The notes under the pieces are model-generated. The model was given only the letters and a program-made list of their open reading frames with translations, ran no database searches and had not been told where the DNA came from. Both the position numbers and the translations under genes were made by a program. From positions 1 to 64,000 of the forward strand of contig AODO01000002.1 of assembly GCA_000341795.1 (NCBI GenBank): a DNA stretch of 64,000 nt, given 5' to 3'. Of this stretch, positions 1 to 9,383 are shown piece by piece; position 1 is the stretch's first letter; each line of letters opens with the position of its first letter. Source of the DNA: Rhodococcus triatomae BKS 15-14. Its GTDB lineage: Bacteria; Actinomycetota; Actinomycetes; Mycobacteriales; Mycobacteriaceae.

Positions 1-701
1 CCCTGCCGTTCGGCCTCGGCTTGCGCCGCCGCCGCCTGCTGCTGCGCGGCGATCTGCTGCTGCTGCGCCGCCACGAGCTGGTCGGCGAGCACCTGCGGGA
101 GGACGACCGGCAACGGCGTCCGCACCGGATGCGGGTCGTCGCCGCGGCGAACGACCGTCTCGCGTAGCACCTCCCGCGCGACCCGCGCCAGGTCGGAGTC
201 CACGCCGGCGGTGCCGGCCGGTCCGGCCACGACACACCGGATCATCCAGCGGTAGCCGTCGACACCGATGAACCGGAGATCGGCGTTCGGGGTGACGGCG
301 TGCAGCTCACGACCCCACGGCCCGCCCTCGACCGAGACCGTTGCGTTGTCGCCGCGCAGAGATTCGGTCAGGTCGGCTGCGACCTCGCGCCACTGTCCCG
401 GCGACTTCGGGGCCGCGTACGCCGCGACCGTGATCCGGCCGAATCGCGTGACCAGGTGCACCGCCTGCGGCGAGCCGTCGGGTGCCATCTCGACCTGGAT
501 CTGACCGCCGTCGGGGATCGGGACCAGCACCGAGCCGAGGTCGAGCCGACCGTCGGCCGGCTCAACGTCGTCGAAGTCGGTCACGTCGTACGGTCCGCGG
601 TCCTCCGTGCCGAGAGCCGGGAACTCGTCGGTGTCGGCGACGGACAGGTCCACCTCGGGCACGGCCTCGCCGGTGTCCGCCTTCTTCTTCCGCCCGAACA
701 T
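1..701 (-). CDS. DUF3710 family protein (partial, C-terminus off the left edge)
   Basis: About 233 residues are visible, beginning MFGRKKKAD, then an acidic linker, then a compact alpha/beta domain around residues 45-190 (LVTRFGRITVAAYAAPK, WMIRCVVAGPAG) typical of the DUF3710 family, Rv2696c-like in mycobacteria. The visible end is very rich in Gln and Ala (residues about 213-233) and is cut by the window edge. Function is unknown. The ATG shares its A with the dut stop (TGATG), so the gene is translationally coupled to dut in one minus-strand operon. The start is secure because of this overlap and the family's conserved FGR-K-rich N-terminus. Confidence 0.85.
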   Translation of the reverse strand, partial: MFGRKKKADTGEAVPEVDLSVADTDEFPALGTEDRGPYDVTDFDDVEPADGRLDLGSVLVPIPDGGQIQVEMAPDGSPQAVHLVTRFGRITVAAYAAPKSPGQWREVAADLTESLRGDNATVSVEGGPWGRELHAVTPNADLRFIGVDGYRWMIRCVVAGPAGTAGVDSDLARVAREVLRETVVRRGDDPHPVRTPLPVVLPQVLADQLVAAQQQQIAAQQQAAAAQAEAERQ

Positions 702-1222
702 CACAGCACCTCTTCTCCGGCCGGGTCCGGCACCGCATGGAGCCGGGTCGTGTCGCCTGCTCCACTCCGGAGGACCGCGTGGCCGCCGCTCGAGCCGTGG
801 CCGCCGGCTCCCCGGCTCGTCTCGTCCAATTCGTCGACCTCCACGAACGTGACCAGCTCCACTCGCTGCACCAGCAGCTGCGCGATCCGGTCGCCGCGAC
901 GGATCTCGATCGGGGTGTGGAGGTCGTGGTTGATCAGGCAGACCTTGATCTCGCCTCGGTACCCGGCATCGACCGTGCCCGGCGTGTTCACCACGGACAA
1001 CCCGGATTTCGCGGCCAGACCGGACCGCGGATGGATCAATCCGACGGTCCCGATCGGCAGGGCGATCGCGATGCCCGTTCCGACGAGGGCCCGCTCCCCG
1101 GGTTGCAGGACGGTGTCCACCGTCGAGTACAGGTCGACGCCCGCATCGCCTTCGTGGGCGCGTCGGGGCAGTGGTAGCTCGGGGTCGAGGCGCTTCAACT
1201 CGACGGCAGGAAGATCGCTCAC
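701..1222 (-). CDS. dut: Deoxyuridine 5'-triphosphate nucleotidohydrolase (dUTPase)
   Basis: Hydrolyses dUTP to dUMP and pyrophosphate in the cytoplasm, keeping uracil out of DNA and feeding dTMP synthesis. At 173 residues it has the usual trimeric dUTPase length and all five motifs: DAGVDLYS (26-33), HPRSGLAAK (64-72), [11 protein letters not shown] (82-92, catalytic Asp85), [11 protein letters not shown], and the Gly-rich C-terminal [11 protein letters not shown] arm. The chosen GTG starts [12 protein letters not shown]; a second GTG six bases upstream (1228) is possible. It is the first gene of an operon with the DUF3710 gene and is divergent from the DUF3093 gene. A minus-strand -10 TAGTCT (1236-1231) lies 8 nt before this start, so the leader is nearly absent. 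Confidence 0.95.
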   Translation of the reverse strand: MSDLPAVELKRLDPELPLPRRAHEGDAGVDLYSTVDTVLQPGERALVGTGIAIALPIGTVGLIHPRSGLAAKSGLSVVNTPGTVDAGYRGEIKVCLINHDLHTPIEIRRGDRIAQLLVQRVELVTFVEVDELDETSRGAGGHGSSGGHAVLRSGAGDTTRLHAVPDPAGEEVL

Positions 1223-1246
1223 GTGCACCGAGACTACTCTGGGTAC
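1223..1246. promoter_or_regulatory. Divergent promoter with overlapping -10 hexamers (dut / DUF3093)
   Basis: The 10-bp core AGACTACTCT (1231-1240) holds TACTCT on the plus strand (1235-1240), 6 nt before GTG 1247, and TAGTCT on the minus strand (1236-1231), 8 nt before GTG 1222. The hexamers share two base pairs. Spacing implies a leaderless DUF3093 mRNA and a dut leader of one or two bases. Confidence 0.55.
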
Positions 1247-1768
1247 GTGCCTGCGAAGCCCGGACCTGCGAACCAACCACCCTCGATTCCCTCGGCCCCG
1301 GAGGTCAGGAGTTACTCCGAGCGCCTGCGCGTCCCCCTGTGGTGGTGGGGCGCCGGTCTGGCGATCGCGATCCTGCTCGCCGTCGAGGTGAACATGGGCG
1401 CGCCCGGCCTCGTCGCCTGGCTGCCCTATGTCCTGCTGATCCCGTTCCCCGCCTGGGGGCTGCTGTGGCTCAGCCGCCTGCAGGTCGAGGTGGTCCCGGG
1501 TGCCGGCGGGGGTGAACTCCGGGTGGGGCGGGCGCACCTGCCGGTGGAGGCGATCGCGCGCGTGGCGGTCGTGCCTGCCTCGGCCAAGTCGGCGGCCCTG
1601 GGCAGACAGCTCGACCCGGCGGCCTTCGTGCAGAACCGGACCTGGATCGGTCCGATGCTCCTGATCGTCCTCGACGATCCCGAGGATCCGACGCCCTACT
1701 GGCTGGTCAGCACCCGCCACCCGCACGACCTGGCCGCCGCGCTCGGGTGGCGCACGACCGCGAGCTGA
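1247..1768 (+). CDS. DUF3093 family membrane protein
   Basis: A 173-residue integral membrane protein matching the DUF3093 family (Rv2698-like). After a Pro-rich N-terminus there are two hydrophobic segments at about residues 30-47 ([18 protein letters not shown]) and 55-75, followed by a soluble beta-rich domain with the family-typical tail reading [20 protein letters not shown]. Function is not known. GTG 1247 is preferred over the in-frame GTG 1223, because a TACTCT -10 box ends exactly 6 nt before it and no ribosome binding site is visible, the pattern of a leaderless gene. It is transcribed away from dut and runs into a strong palindromic terminator. Confidence 0.85.
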   Translation: MPAKPGPANQPPSIPSAPEVRSYSERLRVPLWWWGAGLAIAILLAVEVNMGAPGLVAWLPYVLLIPFPAWGLLWLSRLQVEVVPGAGGGELRVGRAHLPVEAIARVAVVPASAKSAALGRQLDPAAFVQNRTWIGPMLLIVLDDPEDPTPYWLVSTRHPHDLAAALGWRTTAS

Positions 1769-1803
1769 GCGACCGCCGGATCACCCCGGCTCCACACGAC
1801 GAC

Positions 1804-1848
1804 GAACGCCCGTGGCCGACCCGATCATCGGGTCGGCCACGGGCGTTC
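1804..1848. terminator. Perfect 45-bp palindrome, bidirectional terminator
   Basis: Positions 1804-1848 form an uninterrupted inverted repeat centred on 1826, with arms beginning GAACGCCCGTGG. It sits between the convergent DUF3093 and DUF4193 genes. There is no T-tract on either side, as is common for actinobacterial hairpin terminators. Confidence 0.8.
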
Positions 1849-1952
1849 ACGGGCGCAGGGCCGGTCAGATGCCGTCCTCGGACCGCAGACCTCCCGGGTC
1901 GGGCCCTCCCGGGCCCGGCCTCGATCGGTCGCCGCGGACGTCGCTCACTGCG

Positions 1953-2255
1953 TCAGGCGGCGCAGTCCATGCAGATCATCTCGCCGTTCTTCTCGCTGGC
2001 GAGCCGGCTCCGGTGGTGAACCAGGAAGCAGCTCGAACAGGTGAACTCGTCGGCCTGCTTCGGAACCACCCGAACCGACAGTTCCTCGCCGGACAGGTCG
2101 GCGCCCGGCAGCTCGAAGGACTCCGCCGTGTCGGACTCGTCGACGTCGACGACCGCGGACTGAGCCTCGTTCCGTCGCGCCTTCAACTCCTCCAGCGAAT
2201 CCTCCGACACCTCGTCGGACTCCGATCGCCTCGGTGCGTCGTAGTCGGTTGCCAT
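1953..2255 (-). CDS. DUF4193 family zinc-ribbon-like protein
   Basis: A 100-residue acidic protein (MATDYDAPR start) ending in a four-cysteine knuckle, CSSC and CMDC about 20 residues apart, which suggests one structural metal ion. It matches the actinobacterial DUF4193 family (Rv2699c-like), whose role is unknown. An in-frame upstream ATG at 2300 exists, but start 2255 fits the conserved family N-terminus and has a purine-rich AGGGGAAGACGAG stretch just before it. It is monocistronic, convergent with the DUF3093 gene and divergent from cei. Confidence 0.85.
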   Translation of the reverse strand: MATDYDAPRRSESDEVSEDSLEELKARRNEAQSAVVDVDESDTAESFELPGADLSGEELSVRVVPKQADEFTCSSCFLVHHRSRLASEKNGEMICMDCAA

Positions 2256-2763
2256 CTCGTCTTCCCCTCGTCCTCTCTCGTCATCTGTCCCCGTCCCCAC
2301 GCCCTGCTGGGCGCACCGCCTGTTGTAGCCCCGCTACACAACACTCCAAAACGAAAAGTGGTGCCCGGAAGTTCGCAAGACGAATTATGATTCGCCTCAC
2401 ATTCTCCTCCGCTTACGCACCACCGAACCTTCGTCCTGTCATCATCAGGCGGGCAGACAATAGCCGAACTACGCGGAAATGTCGCGGTTCATTTCGCCGT
2501 GGGCCGGAAATTGTCGAGCAATCGGCATCAACACCCCGTCGGACCCAGACATTCCGGGCCATCTCCCACCGGTCTCGTCGCCTCCTCGAGACCACACCGC
2601 GCGACCCGCGCACGCACGGCGCGCAACGTCTCGTCCGGTGTCGTCACCTCCGCTGCGGGTTCACTACGCTGTCCCAAGCGCAACAACGGATCCGCGCCCC
2701 GGGCGACCCGCCCGACCGGGTCCGGCGGCGCAGCCCCCGAACAGCGAGAGGTCAGGACGCAAC
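2256..2763. other. 508-bp gene-free region between DUF4193 and cei
   Basis: No credible coding sequence was found. The middle (about 2320-2530) is clearly lower in GC than its surroundings. It holds a small hairpin (TGTAGC-CCC-GCTACA near 2322-2337), a plus-strand TATGAT -10-like box at 2386-2391, and an overlapping minus-strand CATAAT. These could drive cei with a leader of more than 350 nt and DUF4193 with a leader of about 130 nt. An unannotated small RNA is possible but not shown. Confidence 0.4.
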
Positions 2764-3447
2764 GTGGTTTCACTGATCACCGACGGCCGGTCGACGGACC
2801 CCAACGGCAAGCCGTACCCGTACCGCCGCGCCTACCCGGTGATGATCCTCATCACGGTTCTTGCCGTGCTCGGTGCCGTCGTCTGGTTCCGGATCCTCAC
2901 CAAGCCTGCCGAACTGTCCGCCCCGGTGGTCTGCAACGCACCCTCCACGTCCGGTCCGGCCGAGCCGGGCGACCCCGAACCGCAACCCCTCGGCGAGGCC
3001 GTGTCCGCATCGACGCTCCTCGACGTGGAGCCGGCTCCGCTCTCGGCGACCCGCGTCCGCGTGTTCAACGCCAACGGCGAACGAGGACAGGCCGCGGACG
3101 TGGCGTCACAGCTGAGCGACTACGGCTTCGCCTCGGCACCGGACATCCAGTCCGGCAACGACCCCGTCTACACCGACCAGAACATGCAATGCCAGGGTCA
3201 GATCCGGTTCGGGACGAACGGCCTCGCCGCGGCCAGCGCGCTGTGGCTGGCGATGCCGTGCGCCCAGCTGATCCAGGACGGCCGTTCCGACGACATCGTC
3301 GACCTCGCGCTCGGCACCTACTTCCGCAAGATCCAGCCGAACACCGACGCCGAGGAAGTTCTCGCCGCCCTCAAGACCACCGCCCCGGGCAGCGCGGGCG
3401 CGGTCGACATCGACCTCCTCGACGCCGCCCGCACCGCGCGCTGCTGA
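2764..3447 (+). CDS. cei: Cell-envelope integrity protein Cei-like (LytR_C domain)
   Basis: A 227-residue bitopic membrane protein. A short cytoplasmic N-terminus is followed by one transmembrane helix at about residues 25-43 (VMILITVLAVLGAVVWF), a Pro/Ala-rich periplasmic linker, and a LytR C-terminal (LytR_C) domain starting TRVRVFNANGERGQA. It matches mycobacterial Cei (Rv2700), needed for envelope integrity and virulence. GTG 2764 is chosen because it opens the conserved VVSLITDGR segment and GAGAGGTCAGG precedes it. A longer frame upstream has no family resemblance. It is convergent with suhB, with stops nine bases apart. Confidence 0.85.
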   Translation: MVSLITDGRSTDPNGKPYPYRRAYPVMILITVLAVLGAVVWFRILTKPAELSAPVVCNAPSTSGPAEPGDPEPQPLGEAVSASTLLDVEPAPLSATRVRVFNANGERGQAADVASQLSDYGFASAPDIQSGNDPVYTDQNMQCQGQIRFGTNGLAAASALWLAMPCAQLIQDGRSDDIVDLALGTYFRKIQPNTDAEEVLAALKTTAPGSAGAVDIDLLDAARTARC

Positions 3448-3456
3448 TCACCGACG

Positions 3457-4401
3457 TCACACCGGGATCGGGTCCAGTCCACCGATCCCGGCCAGAACGT
3501 CGTCGAGGGCGGCCGCGACGCCCGGCGCGGCCGCGACGGTGACGTCACCGTCGGCGCTGCTCGACTCCGGTGACGGCAACCGCACCACGGCACCGGCCTC
3601 CTCGGCGATCAGCGATCCGGCGGCCCAGTCCCACGGGCTCAGTCCGTGCTCGAAGTGCGCGTCGACCCGTCCCGCGGCAACCATGCACAGATCGAGTGCC
3701 GCGGAGCCGATCCGGCGAATGTCCCGGACCCGCGGCAGCAGCGCCGCGATCACTTCGCCCTGCCGCTTCCGGCGCGCAGGGGCGTACCCGAACCCGGTCG
3801 CCAGCAACGACATCGACACCTCCGTGACTCCGGTGCACCGCAGGTCGTGAACCGCACCGTCGGCCTCGTGCAGGGTGGCCCCGTGGCCCCGCGCCGCGGA
3901 GTACACCGCGCCGCCGGCGACGTCCACGACCGCGCCTGCGACGGACACTCCGTCGATCTGCGCCGCCACGGAGATCGCGTACGCCGGAATTCCGTACAGG
4001 AAGTTGACCGTGCCGTCGATCGGGTCGACGACCCAGCGGATCCCCTCGGGACCGCTGTCCCCGCCGCCCTCCTCCCCCAGGATCGCGTCACCGGGACGCA
4101 GCGCGGCCAGCTGGTCCCTGATGAGCAACTCCGTCTCGGTGTCGACGACGGTGACCGGGTCGGTGGGCGTGCTCTTGGTGTCGACGGCCGCGGGTCCCGC
4201 GGCCGTCGGCCGCACCGCGTGGCCGACCGAGGCGAACACCTGCGGGCGGCGCGCCGCCGCGTGGGCTGCCGCCGCGACCGCGACCCGGACCGCCACGGTC
4301 CGGAGGGTCTGCGGGTCCGCCGAGCCGGGATCGGCGTCGTCGGCGATGCGGATGGCGGTGAAATGGTCACGGACAGCGGGATGATCGTCGAAATGCGGCA
4401 C
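3457..4401 (-). CDS. suhB: Inositol monophosphatase family protein (SuhB-type)
   Basis: A Mg2+-dependent inositol-1-phosphate phosphatase, cytoplasmic, supplying free inositol for phosphatidylinositol, mannosides and mycothiol. Metal and catalytic motifs are GEEGG, then WVVDPIDGTVNF, then SPWDWAAGSLIAEEAG near the C-terminus, all intact. The protein is 314 residues from GTG 4401 (VPHFDDHPAV, preceded by GGTGGGGGACC). Family members are often 270-290 long, so an internal start cannot be excluded. It is divergent from ppgK with 60 bp between, and convergent with cei. The gene position equals Rv2701c. Confidence 0.88.
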   Translation of the reverse strand: MPHFDDHPAVRDHFTAIRIADDADPGSADPQTLRTVAVRVAVAAAAHAAARRPQVFASVGHAVRPTAAGPAAVDTKSTPTDPVTVVDTETELLIRDQLAALRPGDAILGEEGGGDSGPEGIRWVVDPIDGTVNFLYGIPAYAISVAAQIDGVSVAGAVVDVAGGAVYSAARGHGATLHEADGAVHDLRCTGVTEVSMSLLATGFGYAPARRKRQGEVIAALLPRVRDIRRIGSAALDLCMVAAGRVDAHFEHGLSPWDWAAGSLIAEEAGAVVRLPSPESSSADGDVTVAAAPGVAAALDDVLAGIGGLDPIPV

Positions 4402-4448
4402 GCCCCATGGTCCCCCACCGCTTCCCGACGCGCAGCGTCGGCAGCCAC

Positions 4449-4461
4449 TATCGTTGCTCGC
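4449..4461 (+). promoter_or_regulatory. ppgK leaderless -10
   Basis: TATCGT (4449-4454) lies 7 nt before ATG 4462. On the minus strand GATAGT (4452-4447) overlaps it and could start a short-leadered suhB transcript. Confidence 0.5.
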
Positions 4462-5271
4462 ATGACGGATGCGGCACAGCAGGAGCCGGGCAGCACCCCG
4501 GTCGGCACCCCTCCCGCAGGCGGAAACCACGCCCTCGGCATCGACGTCGGCGGCAGCGGCGTCAAGGGCGGAATCGTCGACCTCGACAGCGGCGAACTGG
4601 TCGGCGAGCGTCAGAAGATCCTCACTCCGCAGCCGTCGACGCCCGGCGCGGTCGCCGAAACGGTCCAGGAGATCGTGAAGCGGTTCGAATGGGACGGACC
4701 GGTCGGCATCACGCTGCCCGCGGTCGTCACCTCCGGCGTCGCCCGGACCGCCGCCAACATCGACCCCTCGTGGATCGGGACCGACGGCGCGGAGTTGTTC
4801 TCCCGCACCCTGGACGGCCGGTCGGTCGCCGTTCTCAACGACGCGGACGCCGCCGGGATCGCCGAGGACCGTTACGGCGCGGGCAAGGACGTCGACGGCG
4901 TCGTGGTGCTGCTGACGTTCGGTACCGGCATCGGGTCGGCGATCCTCAACCACGGGGTGCTGCTGCCGAACACCGAGTTCGGCCATCTCGAGGTGCACGG
5001 CAAGGAGGCCGAACACCGGGCGTCGTCCGCGGCGAAGGAACGCCACGACTGGTCCTACGAACGATGGGCGAAAGAGGTCTCCCGGGTCCTCGAGACCTAC
5101 GAGGCGCTGCTGTGGCCGGACCTGTTCATCGCGGGTGGCGGGATCAGCCGCAAGGCCGACAAATGGATCCCGCACCTGACCAATCGCACGCCGGTCGTCG
5201 CGGCCACTCTGCGCAACACGGCGGGCATCGTCGGGGCGGCTCTCGCGTCCGTGACCAGCATCGAGCGGTAG
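4462..5271 (+). CDS. ppgK: Polyphosphate glucokinase
   Basis: Phosphorylates glucose with polyphosphate or ATP to glucose-6-phosphate in the cytoplasm. At 269 residues it is a typical ROK-like PpgK: N-terminal phosphate loop ALGIDVGGSGVKGG (about 24-37), LNDADAAG substrate motif, LTFGTGIGSA adenosine/phosphate motif, EFGHLEVHGKEAEHR and the C-terminal GGGISRKADKW motif. The ATG is set by a TATCGT box 7 nt upstream, suggesting a leaderless mRNA. A separate promoter for sigA lies just after the stop. Equivalent to Rv2702. Confidence 0.95.
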   Translation: MTDAAQQEPGSTPVGTPPAGGNHALGIDVGGSGVKGGIVDLDSGELVGERQKILTPQPSTPGAVAETVQEIVKRFEWDGPVGITLPAVVTSGVARTAANIDPSWIGTDGAELFSRTLDGRSVAVLNDADAAGIAEDRYGAGKDVDGVVVLLTFGTGIGSAILNHGVLLPNTEFGHLEVHGKEAEHRASSAAKERHDWSYERWAKEVSRVLETYEALLWPDLFIAGGGISRKADKWIPHLTNRTPVVAATLRNTAGIVGAALASVTSIER

Positions 5272-5288
5272 CACCCGGAGACGATCGT

Positions 5289-5294
5289 TACAAT
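5289..5294 (+). promoter_or_regulatory. Candidate sigA promoter -10 (TACAAT)
   Basis: A near-consensus TACAAT sits about 98 nt before the sigA GTG and 18 nt after the ppgK stop. No good -35 is visible 16-18 nt upstream. The likely 90-nt leader fits a gene translated from a Shine-Dalgarno site (AAAGGG). Confidence 0.5.
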
Positions 5295-5391
5295 GGTGTG
5301 GCCGACGTCCAAGCCGGCCGAAATCAATTGACCTCTCCGCCGGAAATCACTCTGGCGTGACGCCGCACGACTCCGTCACGAAAGGGCGTAC

Positions 5392-6756
<1,365 letters not shown>

Positions 6757-6771
6757 ACGAGTGGACGGGAG

Positions 6772-7983
6772 CTAGATCTCCCCCGCACCCTCTCGAGCGG
6801 CCGCCGGATCTCCACCCGGCGGCCGTTCGCGTGCCGCCCACTGCATCACCGGTTCGACGATCCGCGCAGCGACCGGTCCGAGCACGGCCATCAGGAGCAC
6901 GTAGGCCGTCGCCATGGCGGCCAGCTCGCCCTCCACCGCACCCGCCGACACGGCGAGGCCCGCGATCACGATCGAGAACTCGCCACGGGCGACGAGAGCG
7001 GCGCCGGCGCGCGCCTGACCCATGCGGGCGATGCCCTGCCGGCGTGCCGCCCACACACCGGTGGCCACCTTCGTTCCTGCGGTCACGACCGCGAGGACCG
7101 CCGCCCACCCGATGACCGGGGGGATCGTCGCCGGATCGGTGTTGAGCCCGAACACGACGAAGAACATCGCCGCGAACAGGTCGCGCAGCGGTTCCAGGAC
7201 CTGCGTGGCGTTCCGGGCGGTGGACCCCGAGATCGCGATGCCGAGCAGGAACGCACCGACCGCGGCGGACACCTGCAGCGCCGATGCGAACCCCGCGACG
7301 AGCAGGGCGGCACCGAGCAGTTTGAGCAGGAACACCTCCCGCTCCTTGGCGTCGACGATGTTGGACACGACATGGCCGTACCGCAGCGCGACCATGAGAA
7401 CGACCACCAGCACGGTGAGCGCGATCAGCATCGCCCGGACTCCTCCGACGACCCCGACGCCCGCGACGACCGCGGTGAGGATCGGCAGGTACACCGCCAT
7501 CGTCAGGTCCTCGAAGACGAGGATCGACAGGACGACGGGCGTCTCCCGGTTTCCGAGCCGACCCAGGTCGGTGAGCACCTTCGCGACGATGCCGGACGAG
7601 GAGATGTAGGTGACACCGCCCATCACCAGCGCACCCACCGGCCCCCAGCCGAGGAGTAGCGCCACGGCGGCTCCGGGCAGGGCGTTGAGGACGAGGTCGA
7701 CGATGCCCGCCGTCCACGACTTCCGCAGGCCGGTGACGAGTTCGGATGCCGTGTACTCGAGGCCGAGCAGCAACAGCAGCAACACGACACCGATTTCGCT
7801 CGCGATGTGGCCGAACTCGCTGACGTCGCCGAGCGAGAGGAATCCGCCCTCGCCGAAGCAGAGACCGCCGAGCAGGTAGAGCGGAACCGGCGACATACCG
7901 ACTCGGCTCGCCAGCCGACCGAGGACACCGAGCGCGAAGAAGATGGCGCCCAGTTCGAGCAGCGCTAGTGCCGTGCTGCTCAC
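6772..7983 (-). CDS. khtU: K+/H+ antiporter membrane subunit (KhtU-like, CPA2 family)
   Basis: A 403-residue integral membrane protein with roughly twelve hydrophobic segments and the CPA2 (Kef-type) exchanger signature, including GLCFGEGGFLSL, LLLLLLGLEYTASEL and the SSSGIVAKVLTDLGRLG stretch. It should export K+ in exchange for protons. The cytoplasmic RCK domain of Kef proteins is absent here and is supplied by the separate gene 3 nt upstream, exactly as in Bacillus KhtTU. The GTG start at 7983 is fixed by that 3-nt spacing. It is convergent with sigA. Confidence 0.85.
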   Translation of the reverse strand: MSSTALALLELGAIFFALGVLGRLASRVGMSPVPLYLLGGLCFGEGGFLSLGDVSEFGHIASEIGVVLLLLLLGLEYTASELVTGLRKSWTAGIVDLVLNALPGAAVALLLGWGPVGALVMGGVTYISSSGIVAKVLTDLGRLGNRETPVVLSILVFEDLTMAVYLPILTAVVAGVGVVGGVRAMLIALTVLVVVLMVALRYGHVVSNIVDAKEREVFLLKLLGAALLVAGFASALQVSAAVGAFLLGIAISGSTARNATQVLEPLRDLFAAMFFVVFGLNTDPATIPPVIGWAAVLAVVTAGTKVATGVWAARRQGIARMGQARAGAALVARGEFSIVIAGLAVSAGAVEGELAAMATAYVLLMAVLGPVAARIVEPVMQWAARERPPGGDPAAAREGAGEI

Positions 7984-7986
7984 CGA

Positions 7987-8469
7987 TCAGCCGTTGTGCA
8001 GGATCTTGGCCGCCGCGTCGAGCCCGTCGGAGGTGCCGACGGCGACGAGGAGGTCGCCCTCGGTCAGGTTGAAGTCCGGATTCGGAGACGGATACACCTG
8101 GCCGGCCCGCATCACCGCCACGACCGAGGCACCCGTCCTCGTCCTCATGGCGGTCTCTCCGAGTGTCCGGCCGTCGTAGGGCGACTGGTCGCCGATGGGA
8201 AGCTGCCGGGTGGAGATCCCGGGCAGGTCACGGTGTTCCTCGCGCAGTTGCGACACGAGCTGCGGGGCACCGAGCAGATTGGCCAGGACCGCGGCCTCGT
8301 CGTCGCTCAGACGCACCGACGCCTGGCACGAGTCGGGATCGTCCTTCTTGGACACGATCAGATCGACGCCGCCGTCACGCAGCGCCACCACGCCGACCCG
8401 ACGGCCCGTCGAAAGCTCGAAGTCCTTGCGTACCCCGATACCGGGCAGCGGGACCACTTCCACGTTCAT
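7987..8469 (-). CDS. khtT: K+/H+ antiporter regulatory subunit (KhtT-like, TrkA-C/RCK_C domain)
   Basis: A 160-residue soluble protein opening MNVEVVPLPGIGVRKDFEL, which is the KhtT N-terminal domain. It ends in a TrkA_C (RCK_C) ligand-binding domain at about residues 75-158 (TLGETAMRTRTGASVVAVMR, LTEGDLLVAVGT). In Bacillus the partner subunit gates KhtU in response to c-di-AMP and pH; the same control is inferred here. First gene of the khtT-khtU operon. No Shine-Dalgarno is visible, but TACCGT lies exactly 6 nt before the ATG, so the mRNA is probably leaderless. Confidence 0.87.
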   Translation of the reverse strand: MNVEVVPLPGIGVRKDFELSTGRRVGVVALRDGGVDLIVSKKDDPDSCQASVRLSDDEAAVLANLLGAPQLVSQLREEHRDLPGISTRQLPIGDQSPYDGRTLGETAMRTRTGASVVAVMRAGQVYPSPNPDFNLTEGDLLVAVGTSDGLDAAAKILHNG

Positions 8470-8481
8470 GACTCAACGGTA
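8470..8481 (-). promoter_or_regulatory. khtT leaderless -10 (TACCGT)
   Basis: On the minus strand TACCGT (8481-8476) is followed by 6 nt and then ATG 8469. Confidence 0.55.
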
Positions 8482-8518
8482 GCGCTGCCCACCGATTTCG
8501 GCCGCGGCACCGTCGTTT

Positions 8519-8875
8519 TCAGGGCAGCGGCGGGGTTCCGAAGGTCCCGTCGGGCCCGGCGCGGTACGGGACGACCGCGACGACGGAGTCGGCCGGCAGC
8601 GGGCCGTACAGGTGGGGGAACACCATCGAAGCCGGGTCGGTGGGCACACCCGGCTCCCACCGGACCTCGGCGCCGAGCCGATCCGGGTCGAGATGGAGGA
8701 GGACGATGTCCTCGCGTCCGGCGAACAGTCGGTTCGCCGGCAGGTGCACCTGGTCGCGAGTGGAGAGGTGCACGAATCCGTCGGTGTCGAAGTTGTCGGG
8801 ACGCCGATTCCCGGCGGACCGGCACTCGTCCCACTCGGCTGTGGTGCACATGTGCACGAGGGTTGAATCCGTCAC
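8519..8875 (-). CDS. DUF952 family protein
   Basis: A 118-residue cytoplasmic protein of the DUF952 family. Recognisable blocks are the N-terminal LVHMCTTAEWDE, then DGFVHLSTRDQV (a conserved H-LS signature), LLHLDPDRLGAEVRWE and FPHLYGPLP. The fold is related to ADP-ribosyltransferase/2'-phosphotransferase-like proteins, but no activity is established for DUF952. GTG 8875 lies 6 nt after a TAGGCT box on the minus strand, so the transcript is probably leaderless. It stands alone between khtT and the divergent DUF7455 gene. Confidence 0.85.
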   Translation of the reverse strand: MTDSTLVHMCTTAEWDECRSAGNRRPDNFDTDGFVHLSTRDQVHLPANRLFAGREDIVLLHLDPDRLGAEVRWEPGVPTDPASMVFPHLYGPLPADSVVAVVPYRAGPDGTFGTPPLP

Positions 8876-8887
8876 CCGCAGAGCCTA
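8876..8887 (-). promoter_or_regulatory. DUF952 leaderless -10 (TAGGCT)
   Basis: Minus-strand TAGGCT (8887-8882), 6-nt spacer, GTG 8875. Confidence 0.55.
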
Positions 8888-9077
8888 ACCGCCCACTCCG
8901 AGCGTGACGCGGATCACTCGCGTCGCGGTTCTCCTGTTAGTGAAACCACAAAGAAACACCCACGGGAACAACGCTCGAACACCAAACGTCTGACAGAGTG
9001 AGTCCACCGCGCCAGACGGCACGGCGGAGCACGCACCAGGCCACCGGTTCCCCACCGACGGCCAGTACGGAGGAGTC

Positions 9078-9281
9078 ATGCCCGAGACACTGACCACCGC
9101 CCCGTTGACCGCAGCAGACCGGTGTGACCGGTGTGGCGCAGGAGCCCGCGTCCGCGCACTCCTCACATCAGGGGGAGAACTCCTGTTCTGCCAGCACCAC
9201 GCGAACGAGCACTCCGACCGGCTTCGCGCCATGAACGCGACCATCGTGTCGGGCGCCGTCGACGAGGCAGCGATCCAGTAG
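9078..9281 (+). CDS. DUF7455 small zinc-binding-like protein
   Basis: A 67-residue protein with CDRC near residue 16 and a C-H-H group (FCQHHANEH) near residue 38, a likely structural zinc site. This compact family is widespread in actinobacteria and usually lies near sigma-factor genes. Its function is unknown. A strong Shine-Dalgarno (GGAGG) ends 5 nt before the ATG. A perfect 18-bp-stem hairpin follows the stop. Confidence 0.85.
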   Translation: MPETLTTAPLTAADRCDRCGAGARVRALLTSGGELLFCQHHANEHSDRLRAMNATIVSGAVDEAAIQ

Positions 9282-9332
9282 CCACAGCAGGCGGTCCCCC
9301 GGTACCGCGCGCACCGGGACAACCCCTTCGTC

Positions 9333-9370
9333 CGGAAGTGCCCGCACCCACATGGGTGCGGGCACTTCCG
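9333..9370. terminator. Bidirectional hairpin, 18-bp perfect stem
   Basis: Arms 9333-9350 and 9353-9370 are exact reverse complements around CA. The hairpin lies between the convergent DUF7455 and helicase genes, 13 bases beyond the helicase stop. Confidence 0.8.
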
Positions 9371-9383
9371 TCTGTCGGGTCGG

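Noticed and set aside
4402-5274. N-terminal extension of suhB through the ppgK gene
   Set aside because: The frame stays open by chance opposite ppgK; the family N-terminus and a purine-rich site place the start at about 4401.
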